A stretch of DNA of 64,000 bases from DATKUK01 sp035530655 (GTDB taxonomy: Bacteria; Planctomycetota; Phycisphaerae; UBA1845; DATKUK01). The position numbers and the translations under genes were made by a program. Where the stretch lies: positions 1-64,000 of the forward strand of contig DATKUK010000013.1 in the NCBI GenBank assembly GCA_035530655.1, given 5' to 3'. The notes beneath the pieces were generated by a model. The model saw only the letters and a list, made by a program, of their open reading frames with translations. It ran no database searches and was not told where the DNA came from. This document shows positions 46,830-55,595 of this stretch, one piece after another (position 1 is the first letter of the stretch; every line of letters starts with the position of its first letter).

Positions 46830-47201
46830 TCATCCCACCGTTGACACACCAAAGACGTTTAAAGCCTTTTCTTCATCAGGCTGGAACTCGAACAGCTTGT
46901 CGAGTTTGCTGATGTGAAACACCTCGCGAAGCTGCTTGCGCAGCCCGCAGATCACCATCCTGCCCTTGACGGCCTGAAGCTTCTTCCGCACCGTCAGCAA
47001 CACACCCAGCGTCTGTGAGCTGAGGAATCGCACTTTGCTGAAGTCGAGCACCAGTTGCCTGCGATCCAGTTTGTCCACCAGGTCGTAGAGCTGTTGCGCG
47101 ATGGCTTCGACCTGCATGGTGTCGAGGATGGTCGAATCGCCGAAATCCACTACCGTTACGTTTCTCAAATGCTGGATGAGCAGCTCTGGTTTTGCGGGCA
47201 T
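46830..47201 (-). CDS. STAS-domain anti-sigma-factor antagonist-like protein
   Basis: 123 residues from the ATG after GGGGAG. The STAS fold is visible as VTVVDFGDSTILDTMQVEAI, QLVLDFSKVRFLSSQTLGVL and GRMVICGLRKQLREVFHISK, ending with the LDKLFEF helix. The Ser-Ser pair in FLSSQTL sits at the position phosphorylated in SpoIIAA-type antagonists. It would bind an anti-sigma or serine kinase partner, neither of which is in this window. It lies 19 bp after the Lon stop on the same strand and could be cotranscribed with Lon and Hsp20, suggesting a stress role. Confidence 0.85.
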   Translation of the reverse strand: MPAKPELLIQHLRNVTVVDFGDSTILDTMQVEAIAQQLYDLVDKLDRRQLVLDFSKVRFLSSQTLGVLLTVRKKLQAVKGRMVICGLRKQLREVFHISKLDKLFEFQPDEEKALNVFGVSTVG

Positions 47202-47220
47202 AATCTGCTCCCCGTGTAGC

Positions 47221-49740
47221 CTATTCAGCTTTCGCCTTCACCTTCCGGGCGGCTTTGCCCACCGCACGCGACCGGGTCTTTTTCTTCCGCCTGGCCCCAA
47301 CGTGCGCCGGCGGCGGCTCGAGCGCGGCCTTGAGCACGTCCTCGACCCGGGCGGCAAGGACGAAGGTGAGCTTCTCCCGGGCTTCCTTGGGCACGTCTGC
47401 CAGATCGTTCTTGTTGCGCTGGGGCAAGATGACTGTGCTGATACCCGCCCGCTCGGCGGCGAGCACCTTCTCCTTGATCCCGCCCACCGGCAACACCAGA
47501 CCGCGGAGCGTAATTTCACCCGTCATGGCCACGTCGCTGCGCACCGGCCTTTCGCTGCACAGTGAGACCAACGCCGCCAGCATGGCCACGCCGGCCGACG
47601 GACCGTCTTTCGGCACCGCGCCGGCCGGAACGTGAATGTGAATATCACACGACGCAAGCTTCTCGATGTGGACACCGAGCTTTGCACCCCGGCTGCGCAC
47701 CAGCGAGAACGCCGCCTGAGCGCTCTCGCGCATGACGTCCCCGATCTGCCCGGTCAAAATGAGACCGCCCTTGCCGGGCATCCGCGTCGCTTCGACGAAG
47801 ATGATCATTCCCCCGCTCGGTGCAAACGCCAAACCGGTCGCCACGCCGGGCACGCTGGTGCGGCTGGCTGTCTCGGGCTCAAACCGCTCGGGACCCAGAT
47901 AGCGACGGACGGTCTTGGCCGTGACGTGAGCCGCCCGCCTCTTGCCCCGCGCGACCCGGACGGCCACCGCGCGGCAGACACCCGCAATCTGGCGCTCCAG
48001 ATTCCGCACGCCCGCCTCACGCGTGTACCCGTCAATGATCCGCAACAGCGCCCCATCGTCGATCGTCAGATCCTTGGCCGTCAAGCCGTGCTCGGCCAGT
48101 TGCCGGGGCACAAGATACCGCCGCGCGATGTGCAGCTTGTCCTGCTCGGTGTAGCCGGGCAGCTCGATCAGCTCCATGCGGTCCTGGAGCGCCGGGATGA
48201 CCGGATCGATGTAGTTGGCCGTCGCAATGAACATCACCCGCGACAGATCCAGCGGTACGTCGAGGTAGTGGTCGGTGAAGCTGTAATTCTGCTGAGGGTC
48301 GAGCACCTCCAGCAGGGCGGCCGCCGGATCGCCCCGAAAGTCGGCGCCGATCTTATCCACCTCGTCGAGCATGAACACCGGGTTGTTTGCCCCCGCCTTG
48401 ACGATATCCTGAACGATTCGTCCCGGCAGCGAACCGATGTACGTGCGGCGATGCCCCCTGATGTCGGCCTCGTCGCGCATGCCGCCCAGCGACATGCGGA
48501 TGAACTTGCGACCCATGGCCCGGGCAATGCTCTGGCCCAACGACGTCTTGCCCACGCCCGGCGGGCCCACGAAACACAAAATCGGACCCCGTCCGTGCGG
48601 CTTGAGCTTGCGAACCGCCAGGAACTGCACGATCCGCTTCTTGATCTTCTCGAGCCCGTAATGATCGTGATCGAGCACGCGCTCGGCCCGGCCGATGTCG
48701 AGCTGATCCTCCGTGCTTACCGACCAGGGCACGCGGCACAGCCAATCGACGTAGTCCATGGCGACCGAGTATTCCGGCGATGCGGTGGGGATTTTGCTCA
48801 GGCGGTCCACCTCGCGCTCGGCCGCCTCCTGCACCGACTCGGGCATCTTGGCCTTGGCGATCCGCTCCTTCAGACGCTGAACCTCCGCGTCCTGCTGGTC
48901 GAGCTGCCCCAACTCCTTCTGGATCACCTTGAGCTGCTCTCGCAGGAAGTACTGACGCTGCGACTCGCCGATCTGCTCCTTAACCTGCGTCTGAAGCTTG
49001 TCCGACAGCTCGAGCACCTCTAGCTGCGTCGCCAGCGCCGCGTGCACCTTCCGTAGCCGCTGGGTCACGTCGAACGTCTCGAGAAGTTCCTGCTTGTGCA
49101 CCAGACCGATTGAGAGATTGGCGGCCAGAAAGTCGGCCAGCGCGCCGGGCTGCTCAATGTTGCTCAATACGATCTTGGCGTCGTCCGCCACGTTCGGGCT
49201 CAACTCGATCACCCGACTGGCCGCGTGCCGGCAATTGTGGATGAGCGCCTCCAGTTCCGTGGAGGGCTCGACGCGATCCTCGCGCACGTTCACCTTGCCC
49301 ACCATGAACGGCTCTGTACGGATCAGCGATTCAAGACCGAAGCGGGACAGCCCATGCACCACGATGCTTTGGCTGCCGTCGGGCATCTTCAACAGCCGCA
49401 GGATCATCACAGCCGTGCCCACACGATACAGATCGCCTAAGTCCGGATCCTCCGTTTCTAAGAAACGCTGCGACACCAATCCGACGATCTTGCTGCCCGT
49501 CAACGCCGAGTCGATCAACCGCCGCGACTTCTCGCGACCCACCGTCAACGGCATGATCGTGCCCGGAAAGGCCACCGAGTCGCGCAGCGGCAAAATGGGT
49601 AGCTCATCGGGGATGCTGACGTGCTCGGGCAGACGCTCCGGCCGACCGCCTAGCACCGTAGCGACTGGCTGCTCCCGCTCCGAATCGTCTTGCTCGACTT
49701 GCTGCTCGCGGGTCAGATCGACGGTGTCGTCGTCGGCCAT
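47221..49740 (-). CDS. lon: ATP-dependent Lon protease
   Basis: About 839 residues from an ATG with GGAG 6 bases upstream; an ATG at 49758 overlapping the Hsp20 stop is the alternative. The N-terminal LON domain begins DELPILPLRDSVAFPGTIMPL. The AAA+ domain has CFVGPPGVGKTSLGQSIARA and FMLDEVDKIGADF. The protease domain has the catalytic Ser in PKDGPSAGVAM and Lys in GGIKEKVLAAERAG. Lon degrades misfolded and regulatory proteins in the cytoplasm. The C-terminal tail is Lys/Arg-rich, longer than usual. It follows Hsp20 by 17 bp, a chaperone-protease pair that points to protein quality control. Confidence 0.96.
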   Translation of the reverse strand: MADDDTVDLTREQQVEQDDSEREQPVATVLGGRPERLPEHVSIPDELPILPLRDSVAFPGTIMPLTVGREKSRRLIDSALTGSKIVGLVSQRFLETEDPDLGDLYRVGTAVMILRLLKMPDGSQSIVVHGLSRFGLESLIRTEPFMVGKVNVREDRVEPSTELEALIHNCRHAASRVIELSPNVADDAKIVLSNIEQPGALADFLAANLSIGLVHKQELLETFDVTQRLRKVHAALATQLEVLELSDKLQTQVKEQIGESQRQYFLREQLKVIQKELGQLDQQDAEVQRLKERIAKAKMPESVQEAAEREVDRLSKIPTASPEYSVAMDYVDWLCRVPWSVSTEDQLDIGRAERVLDHDHYGLEKIKKRIVQFLAVRKLKPHGRGPILCFVGPPGVGKTSLGQSIARAMGRKFIRMSLGGMRDEADIRGHRRTYIGSLPGRIVQDIVKAGANNPVFMLDEVDKIGADFRGDPAAALLEVLDPQQNYSFTDHYLDVPLDLSRVMFIATANYIDPVIPALQDRMELIELPGYTEQDKLHIARRYLVPRQLAEHGLTAKDLTIDDGALLRIIDGYTREAGVRNLERQIAGVCRAVAVRVARGKRRAAHVTAKTVRRYLGPERFEPETASRTSVPGVATGLAFAPSGGMIIFVEATRMPGKGGLILTGQIGDVMRESAQAAFSLVRSRGAKLGVHIEKLASCDIHIHVPAGAVPKDGPSAGVAMLAALVSLCSERPVRSDVAMTGEITLRGLVLPVGGIKEKVLAAERAGISTVILPQRNKNDLADVPKEAREKLTFVLAARVEDVLKAALEPPPAHVGARRKKKTRSRAVGKAARKVKAKAE

Positions 49741-49757
49741 GGCCGGCTCCGGGACCA

Positions 49758-50177
49758 TCAACCGCTCGACCGGGGAAGGTCGATCCAGAGATAGCCCTTG
49801 CAATAGCGCGCGGCAATTCGCGTTTGATCGACGTCGCTGGCCAACGCCAGCTCCCGAGAGAACGGGCCCTCGTCGATCTCCATCATGTGCACCCGGATCT
49901 CGCCTTGCGCCTGGCCAAGCCGCGGACCGGGTCGCGTGCCGCTTATCGTAAGCTTCTGGTTCTCCACGTGAATCTCGATCCGGCGATGATCCATCCCGGC
50001 CAAGTCCACGCAGACCACGTAGCGATCGTCCGCTTCATAAAGATTCACGGACGGACGCCACCTTTGCGTCCACCGGAAGCGCACAAAATTGCGCTCCAGC
50101 ATCTCGTCCATGATCTTGCCCATCTGCTGGGCTAATTGATCGAAATCATCTTCAACATTGGCAAGCTCGACCTTCAT
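49758..50177 (-). CDS. Hsp20/alpha-crystallin-type small heat-shock protein
   Basis: 139 residues from the ATG after GGAG (6-base spacer). The alpha-crystallin domain begins at RWRPSVNLYEADDRYVVCVD and continues LAGMDHRRIEIHVENQKLTI, which matches the conserved beta strands. The family A-x-x-x-N-G-V-L motif is altered here to AARYCKGYLWIDLPR. The N-terminal arm is charged and helical. It probably holds unfolded proteins as oligomers. It lies directly upstream of lon on the same strand, consistent with a heat-shock unit. Confidence 0.88.
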   Translation of the reverse strand: MKVELANVEDDFDQLAQQMGKIMDEMLERNFVRFRWTQRWRPSVNLYEADDRYVVCVDLAGMDHRRIEIHVENQKLTISGTRPGPRLGQAQGEIRVHMMEIDEGPFSRELALASDVDQTRIAARYCKGYLWIDLPRSSG

Positions 50178-50218
50178 GGCCGTCTCCGCAGCCCTTGGAC
50201 ATGCCCGCAACCACTCTA

Positions 50219-50935
50219 TCACCCCGCCTGGGAACGGTCAATTCGCAGGCGCCGCAGCAGCACAGCCAAATCGCACAGATCGGCCACCGTGTAGTCGGGC
50301 TCGGCCCGCGGAAGGTCGCTGATCCGCCTTTGCCGCCGCACCCACACGGTCCGCACTCCAGCCGCACGGGCCCCGGCTACGTCGCTGTGCAGCGAATCGC
50401 CCGCGTGCAGCACGCGATCGGCGCTCCAGCCGGTCCTGGTGAGCGCTTGCCGGAAAATGCCCGGGTCAGGCTTGTAGCACCGCACTTGCTGCGACGTCAC
50501 CACCTCGTCGAAACGCAACCCGCTGTGCTCAATAGCCGCCAGTAGATCATCATGGTCCGCGTTACTGACCAGACAAATCGGCAGCTCGATCGCCCTCAGT
50601 GCATCCACCACCTCGGGCTGAAGGCGAGGCTGCCGCATGTACCGGCGAAACGGCTCCACGTAGCCGTCGCACGGCACTTCGAGCCCCAGGTGCGACAGCG
50701 TCTGGGCGAGACTGATCCGCTGACAATCCAGCAACGTGCGAAACTGCTTGCCGTTGCTCCGCTCAATCAGGGCGAAGAAACGCCGTCCCCACTGGACCCC
50801 CATCGCCCCAGCCGCCAGCGGCAGATCATGTTCCTCGATGACGCGCTGACAGATCGCCTCGACCGTATCGCGGTCGCCCGAGGTGATCGTGCCGTAGAAG
50901 TCCAGGAACAACCCAACGGGAGAAGGATGCGTCAT
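50219..50935 (-). CDS. HAD-superfamily hydrolase
   Basis: 238 residues. The four HAD motifs are visible: motif I FLDFYGTIT (nucleophile Asp and the +2 position is Tyr rather than Asp), motif II ICLVSNADH, motif III the Lys in VRCYKPDPGIF, and motif IV HAGDSLHSDVAGARAAG. The cap is of the C1 helical type between motifs I and II. The D-x-Y form lacks the usual acid/base Asp of phosphatases and resembles dehalogenase-type members, which have D-x-Y/F. The substrate is unknown. The ribosome site is weak (GAGG only 2 bases before the ATG). It precedes Hsp20 by 41 bp. Confidence 0.8.
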   Translation of the reverse strand: MTHPSPVGLFLDFYGTITSGDRDTVEAICQRVIEEHDLPLAAGAMGVQWGRRFFALIERSNGKQFRTLLDCQRISLAQTLSHLGLEVPCDGYVEPFRRYMRQPRLQPEVVDALRAIELPICLVSNADHDDLLAAIEHSGLRFDEVVTSQQVRCYKPDPGIFRQALTRTGWSADRVLHAGDSLHSDVAGARAAGVRTVWVRRQRRISDLPRAEPDYTVADLCDLAVLLRRLRIDRSQAG

Positions 50936-50981
50936 CGCCTCGTCGATTCTGCGTCCGCCCGCCCACCCATAGGTTCGCTGA

Positions 50982-51398
50982 TCAGTCGCGCGGCGGCGGG
51001 CTATCCGGTGCGGCCCGAAAGCCCGTGATGTGCGGTGAGTCACTGGGCTTTTCGGTCGGATGCACCGCAAACACCTCGACGCGAACGATGTCCTCGAACG
51101 GAATGGCCACCACAAACGTGCCCACCCGATAGGCGTCGTCGCCGGGCACACACTCGACGGTCAGATAGGATCGCGGGCCTAGCTCGACCATCTCGGCAAT
51201 CTCGTAGCTGAAGCCGTCGCGCAGGTACACCAGGATCCGCGCCTCCAGCACGCCCTTGAAGCGGGCAAAGTCGCTGTCCTGGCCGGGCTGCGATGGATCG
51301 ACGTCGGGAAACTTCCTCTGTGCGCAGCGCAGCTTGGCGTGCTCGATCTGCTGTTGAAGCGGCTGCCCGTGCCACCAGTCATAGTCGAACATGGACAT
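50982..51398 (-). CDS. Small conserved-looking hypothetical protein
   Basis: 138 residues, soluble. It begins MSMFDYDWWHGQPLQQQIEH and has a central stretch LRDGFSYEIAEMVELGPRSY and a strand-rich VGTFVVAIPFEDIVRVEVFA. The Asp/Trp-rich start and regular strand pattern suggest a folded protein, but I do not recognise the family. A second ATG six bases downstream is an alternative start. It lies upstream of the HAD gene on the same strand and may share its transcript. The 482-bp region before it (51399-51880) shows no gene. Confidence 0.55.
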   Translation of the reverse strand: MSMFDYDWWHGQPLQQQIEHAKLRCAQRKFPDVDPSQPGQDSDFARFKGVLEARILVYLRDGFSYEIAEMVELGPRSYLTVECVPGDDAYRVGTFVVAIPFEDIVRVEVFAVHPTEKPSDSPHITGFRAAPDSPPPRD

Positions 51399-51880
51399 AT
51401 CCGATGCGTTCCTCCAATGAACCTTCGTGGTCCGGCAGGGCTGGCAACATTAGACCACCCCCGCGACACTGTCAATGCCACCCGCTCCACAGCCGGACAA
51501 CCGCCCCGAGCCAGGCTGTCGCGGTTTCAGCGGCACCCTTCGTCGGGACCGGTCTTGACTACCGAGCCGCGAAGGTTACACTGCCCACCGCACCGGAACC
51601 GTCCTTCGTTGCCATGCACGTCATGTGCGAAAGCCGGTGCCGCATGGTGGTAGCTCAGACAACGCTCTTCAAACCGTCACGCCGCCGGTAGCGGACAGCT
51701 CTGCCCTGGCCGGTCGACTTCGTCGACTCGCCACGATCGAGGGCCGATTGCTGTCGGCCCAACGACGTACACGTCCAACCCGTTGGCGCGACGCCGACTT
51801 CTCCAGTGTCAACCGATTGATAGACCCAAGCACCGCGCACTTCGCGCGTCCGAGGCGTGCTTCAGTCAAGGAGAGAAACT

Positions 51881-52541
51881 TTGTCTGACAAGAGCATCGA
51901 CCTGCGCAACTTGCTGCATAACGATCGTTTCCCACGGTCGAACCGGTACGACCCGCAGTGGGTCATCGAAAACGAGATGGGCCCCAACGTGCTCTGGCTG
52001 ACCGAGCCGCTGTGTGAGGTCATGGACCTCAAGCCCGGCATGAGCGTCCTCGACATGGGCTGTGGCCGAGCGATGAGTTCGATCTTTCTCGCCAGGGAGT
52101 TCGACTTGCAGGTCTGGGCGACCGACCTGTGGATCAAGCCTACCGACAACTGGCAGCGGATTTGCGATGCCGGCGTGCAAGACCGCGTGTTCCCCATCTA
52201 CGCCGAGGCCCGATCGCTGCCGTTTGCCGACGAGTTCTTCGACGCCGTCGTCAGCCTCGACAGCTATCACTACTACGGCACCGACGTGCACTACCTCGAG
52301 TTTCACACGCTCAAGCTGCTCAAGCGCGGCGGGCAGATCGGCATCGTCGTGCCCGCCTCGCCTCGCGACGTGCCCCACCCGCTGCCCGACCACCTTGGCG
52401 ACGAGTGGTACTACTGGGTCAACTCGGTCGACTGGTGGCGGCACGCGACCCGAAGAAAACGCCGACGAACTCGCCCAGCTCCGCAAAGACGGCGGCCGAT
52501 ACCTCGGCTTCGCGCGCTTGGTCGGTCGAAGAAAGGCCTAG
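51881..52541 (+). pseudogene. SAM-dependent methyltransferase with frameshift and probable internal deletion
   Basis: It starts at a TTG 7 bases after AAGGAG. The Rossmann methyltransferase core is intact to about residue 188: MSVLDMGCGRAMSSIFLARE (motif I), VWATDLWI, and LPFADEFFDAVVSLDSYHYY. Near 52440, after SVDWWRH, the frame becomes Arg/Pro-rich. The natural C-terminus (NADELAQLRKDGGRYLGFAR, then LVGRRKA) is found in another frame, ending at 52541. Joining the two requires a frameshift and leaves the substrate-binding C-terminal region short by roughly 40-60 residues compared with related class I enzymes. This is either a decayed gene or an assembly error. Confidence 0.72.
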
Positions 52542-52659
52542 CGCAGCCTCGTCCTACACCTTGAGCGCGTCGATCGCAGCGCGCGCTCGTACCGGCTGCG
52601 CGCACGGGAATTGCCTGCCCGCCAACGCGGCGTTGGCAGCAGACGCCGACCCTCCGCCG

Positions 52660-53394
52660 TCACACCCGCGCGATCACTGCTGCGTAGCCTGGCCCCTTTG
52701 CCTCGATGAACCGGTCGACGCGCCAGCCCGTACCGTCGACGATCGCGCGGATCTCATTCTTCGAGGCCAGCAGGTAGTCAAACCACGGCGTGGCCAGCGT
52801 CTTGTAGCGAATGCGAATCCTTAGTTGCCCGGCCATGCGGCCGCGCCGGCGATTCAGCCTGTGGTACGCCAGGTGGCAGGGCTCGGTGGTGTCGTACGGG
52901 TCGCGCGATTCGGCAATGATCCGCGCGCCAGGATTGGTCATTCGTCTGAACCGCCGCAGCAGCCAGCGGGCCCGGGCAAAGCTGCCGAACAACCCGAAGT
53001 TGTTGCCGTACATCACAATCGCATCGAACATCCCCAGCCGCTGCGATACCTGGGTGACCGACATCAGCTTGGCCTGCTTGACCCCGCGAAGTCTGCACGC
53101 CTTGATCGCCAGAGGTGAGTTGTCGATGCCCACAACGTCGTGCCCCTTGCTCTGCAAGTGCAGCGCCACTCGGCCCGCACCGCAGCCGACGTCGAGCACC
53201 CTACCGCGGGCCAGTCGAATCGTCCGCTGCTGATGCACCGACCAAACCTCGTATGGGGCCAGATAGATCTTGCCGCCCCCCGAAGGACCCGCGAACCCGT
53301 CATCCCGTTCGACGATCTCATAGCCGCCGTGACCGCGAAAGTAATCGTACATCGCCTGCCCCATGGCATCCTGATGTTTGGCTAATCCCTTCAT
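52660..53394 (-). CDS. Class I SAM-dependent methyltransferase
   Basis: 244 residues from the ATG after GGGAGG. Motif I is RVLDVGCGAGRVALHLQSKG at about residue 66, followed by VVGIDNSPLAIKACRLRGV (motif Post I) and FDAIVMYGNNFGLF (motif IV region). The rest is beta-rich and ends WRVDRFIEAKGPGYAAVIARV. Enzymes of this group methylate small molecules or proteins in the cytoplasm. The target is unknown. It is read after the intrinsic terminator of the ART/HEAT gene and so forms its own unit. Its 3' end is 118 bp from the end of the broken methyltransferase gene. Confidence 0.85.
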   Translation of the reverse strand: MKGLAKHQDAMGQAMYDYFRGHGGYEIVERDDGFAGPSGGGKIYLAPYEVWSVHQQRTIRLARGRVLDVGCGAGRVALHLQSKGHDVVGIDNSPLAIKACRLRGVKQAKLMSVTQVSQRLGMFDAIVMYGNNFGLFGSFARARWLLRRFRRMTNPGARIIAESRDPYDTTEPCHLAYHRLNRRRGRMAGQLRIRIRYKTLATPWFDYLLASKNEIRAIVDGTGWRVDRFIEAKGPGYAAVIARV

Positions 53395-53427
53395 CCGTCG
53401 CCTCCCTTCGAGCGTCCAGGGTCGTTG

Positions 53428-53457
53428 AAAAAAAGCCCGCTTTCAGGAGCGGGCTTT
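53428..53457 (-). terminator. Intrinsic terminator downstream of the ART-like/HEAT gene
   Basis: On the minus strand AAAGCCCGCT and AGCGGGCTTT form a 10-bp stem with a 6-nt loop, followed by a run of seven T. It is a canonical rho-independent terminator for leftward transcription from 53666 onward. The 208 bp between the ART/HEAT stop and the stem hold no convincing gene. Confidence 0.85.
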
Positions 53458-53665
53458 GTGGATTCGGTTCGGTTTCGGCTCGTCAATCGCTCATCGCGGC
53501 CCGCTCCTGGCCCTTGGCCCGCAGTAGAACGACGGAGCGTACGCATGCACCGCGCCCCTCTCCTGCAACCTGGACCAGACTCGGCTCGCAGAATGCTTCA
53601 TGATGCCGACATTTTGCCAATTTCAACCAAGCGTGTCAAGCACTCCGCCCCTCGATCCGCGCCCG

Positions 53666-54733
53666 CTACCACGAAGCTTTGGAGTACCCCTTGCCGGCCG
53701 TCAGCTTCCGGGCGGTGCGCGCAACCTGCGGATTCGGGTCGTGCAGCGCCAGCTCGAACAGCGTCCGATGCTCGACCGGGTTCAGCCGGTCCATAAGCGC
53801 CGCCGTCGACATCCGCACACACGCGCTGGGGTCCTTCAGGCCGCGCTCGAACCACCGTGCCGCGTCGTCGTCCGCGTGCCGGGCCAGTGCGGCGATCGCC
53901 GCCGCGCGTATCCGTTTGTCGCCCGAGGCGGCGAAGGGCGCGATCGTCTCGGCGTCGCCCTCCCGGCAGCAGGCCATCGTCCGAAGCGCCGCCACCTTCA
54001 CCGCAGGCGACTCGTCCTCCAGCATCATCACAGACCACTCGAACAGGTCCGGGTCGTCCAACCCTTCCAACAGCTTCAGCCCGCGGACGCGACACCGGGG
54101 ACTGGTCTGCTGCAAGCAATCCAACGCCTCCTGTTCTCGCGGGTCCGGCTCGGGCGGCTCGCCCGCGGGGAACACGTCGATTTGCTGCATCGTGCGGCGG
54201 GCCCCCAGCCGGTCGGGGTCGACCTCAACGTCTTTGAAGAACTCTCCCAACCATTGCCGGGCCATGTGCAGCAGTTCGCCCTGCGACAGACGGCTGTCGG
54301 GCTGGCTCGACACCCGATTCATCACCCAGCGTGAGAGCCGGGCAATCCCCGGATGCCGTCGCCCCACGCCCTTGTGCGGCTTGAGACCCAGCACGTCGTT
54401 CACCCACGCGGCCAGCTCCTCCGGCGAACAGGGAGCCTCCAGGCCCGGATGCGATCGCAGCACCGTCACCGGTACGGCCCCATCGAGCGCGATCACGCCG
54501 TTGCGGCGGAACACCCGCCTCGCGCCCAGGAAGCGCTGCATCTGGTCGATCGTGAACTCGCACGTCAGGACCGCCGCCCGGTCGTGCCGCCGGCGCGCCT
54601 GCTGTTTGGCTCGCCGCTCGGCATAGCCGCGACTCTCGGCAAACCACACCCGGCGTGACGGCTTTCGCGGCTGGAAGCCCTCCTGGCAGATCCGCCTCGC
54701 CCGCCGGTCGGTCGTGCCGTGGTAAACGATCAT
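53666..54733 (-). CDS. ADP-ribosyltransferase-like N-terminus fused to HEAT repeats
   Basis: 355 residues from the ATG after AGGGGTGGGG. Residues 1-105 read IVYHGTTDRRARRICQEGF, then RRVWFAESRGYAERRAKQQ and AAVLTCEFTIDQM, with VPVTVLRSHPG at the end. The Y-H-G-T start, the x-G-F after a helix, and the W-F-A-E-S-x-x-Y-A helix recall the ART fold of DUF3990/Tpt1-type proteins. A Glu at the usual catalytic position cannot be fixed. Residues ~215-350 are HEAT-type helical repeats (ALDCLQQTSPRCRVRGLKLL, ESPAVKVAALRTMACCREGD, DKRIRAAAIAALARHADDDA). The adenylate cyclase gene is 44 bp upstream. It may modify or sequester a protein partner in response to cyclic nucleotide. Confidence 0.6.
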   Translation of the reverse strand: MIVYHGTTDRRARRICQEGFQPRKPSRRVWFAESRGYAERRAKQQARRRHDRAAVLTCEFTIDQMQRFLGARRVFRRNGVIALDGAVPVTVLRSHPGLEAPCSPEELAAWVNDVLGLKPHKGVGRRHPGIARLSRWVMNRVSSQPDSRLSQGELLHMARQWLGEFFKDVEVDPDRLGARRTMQQIDVFPAGEPPEPDPREQEALDCLQQTSPRCRVRGLKLLEGLDDPDLFEWSVMMLEDESPAVKVAALRTMACCREGDAETIAPFAASGDKRIRAAAIAALARHADDDAARWFERGLKDPSACVRMSTAALMDRLNPVEHRTLFELALHDPNPQVARTARKLTAGKGYSKASW

Positions 54734-54777
54734 GCCCCACCCCTTCTGATTCCCGATTCGACGTGCCCTACGCGCGC

Positions 54778-55320
54778 TCAGCCGCGGAAGCGGTACGTGA
54801 TCGGCTGCATGAGCTTGTCGAACCCCTTCCGCCCGTCGTCACTCAAACAGCGAAACGCCTGCGCCGACAGCGTCACGCCCCGCCGACCCAGCCGCGCGGC
54901 GATGTTGACCGTCTTGCCGATCACGTCGAACCGCTCGGCGCCCGCCGGGCCGAAGCTGCCCGTCAGCGCCGGGCCCACGTGGACGTTCACGTTCAGGTAC
55001 GCGTCGAAACCGAATCGCCCAGCCAGCTCACGCGCCTCACGTGCGAAGTCGCACAACGCGAGGATGACTTTTTCAGCCGCCTCGGTTGAAAACACAGCCA
55101 GCCCCGCGTCGCCCATGAACTTGACGATCCGCCCGCCCGCGCCCTCGATCTGCCGCGCCGCCAAAGCATAGAACGCCTGGAAGAACCGCCCGACCTGCTC
55201 GTCCTGCTCGGACGACGCCCATTCGCTCAGTCGCGACAGGTCGAAGAACGCCACACCTACGTTTTCGGTCTTGCAGTCCGCCGGCAGCGCAGCTTGCGCC
55301 AAAGAAGTGCCACCCGACAT
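54778..55320 (-). CDS. Minimal class III adenylate/guanylate cyclase
   Basis: 180 residues from the ATG after GGGAG. It is a bare class III catalytic domain. The first metal Asp is in VAFFDLSRLSEW, the second in KFMGDAGLAVF, where the preceding Lys suggests adenine specificity. The transition-state Asn and Arg are in FDVIGKTVNIAARLG, where the Asp of FDV is the second adenine-specifying residue. All catalytic residues are present, so it should make cAMP as a homodimer in the cytoplasm. There is no membrane or sensor domain. It lies 44 bp before the ART/HEAT gene and about 175 bp after the small ORF, in the same direction. Confidence 0.85.
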   Translation of the reverse strand: MSGGTSLAQAALPADCKTENVGVAFFDLSRLSEWASSEQDEQVGRFFQAFYALAARQIEGAGGRIVKFMGDAGLAVFSTEAAEKVILALCDFAREARELAGRFGFDAYLNVNVHVGPALTGSFGPAGAERFDVIGKTVNIAARLGRRGVTLSAQAFRCLSDDGRKGFDKLMQPITYRFRG

Positions 55321-55495
55321 GTCCAGCTCCCTTCGATTAAGGCATATAACGTTGGCCTCGCCGGACACCCCGCCCGACGATCCAACTACCGATAGAATAC
55401 CCGCAACGCCGCCCGACGGCAACGCTCGTCGGTAATCAGCCAGTTTGCTTCTGTAGACAAACGACGCGTACGACCCCCGAGGCGGCTACGAGCGT

Positions 55496-55585
55496 TCACC
55501 AAGGCGGACCGCGCGCCTGCATCTGCCAGATACGCAGAACCACCACCCGCATTGCAGTACGACCTGTCGTCACCGTCCCTCTCAT
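55496..55585 (-). CDS. Possible 29-residue peptide with ideal ribosome site
   Basis: AGGAGG (55592-55597) lies 6 bases before the ATG at 55585 and overlaps the stop of the zinc-finger gene, so translation would be coupled. The product is MRGTVTTGRTAMRVVVLRIW and then QMQARGPPW. It is basic with a hydrophobic centre. No family is recognised. The ribosome site is too good to ignore, though the frame is short. Confidence 0.4.
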   Translation of the reverse strand: MRGTVTTGRTAMRVVVLRIWQMQARGPPW

Positions 55586-55595
55586 CGAAAGCCTC

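Noticed and set aside
47632..49023. 463-codon plus-strand frame opposite lon
   Set aside because: Lon is unambiguous on the other strand. The mirror frame has no recognisable domain.
51399..51880. Possible tRNA-like string GGTGGTAGCTCAGAC near 51650
   Set aside because: It recalls a tRNA D-arm, but no acceptor stem, anticodon arm or T-arm could be folded around it.
53470..53640. Short minus-strand frames (about 36-50 codons) between the ART-like/HEAT gene and its terminator
   Set aside because: No adequate ribosome site at a proper distance, one frame reads through the terminator stem, and sequence is Arg-rich without pattern.
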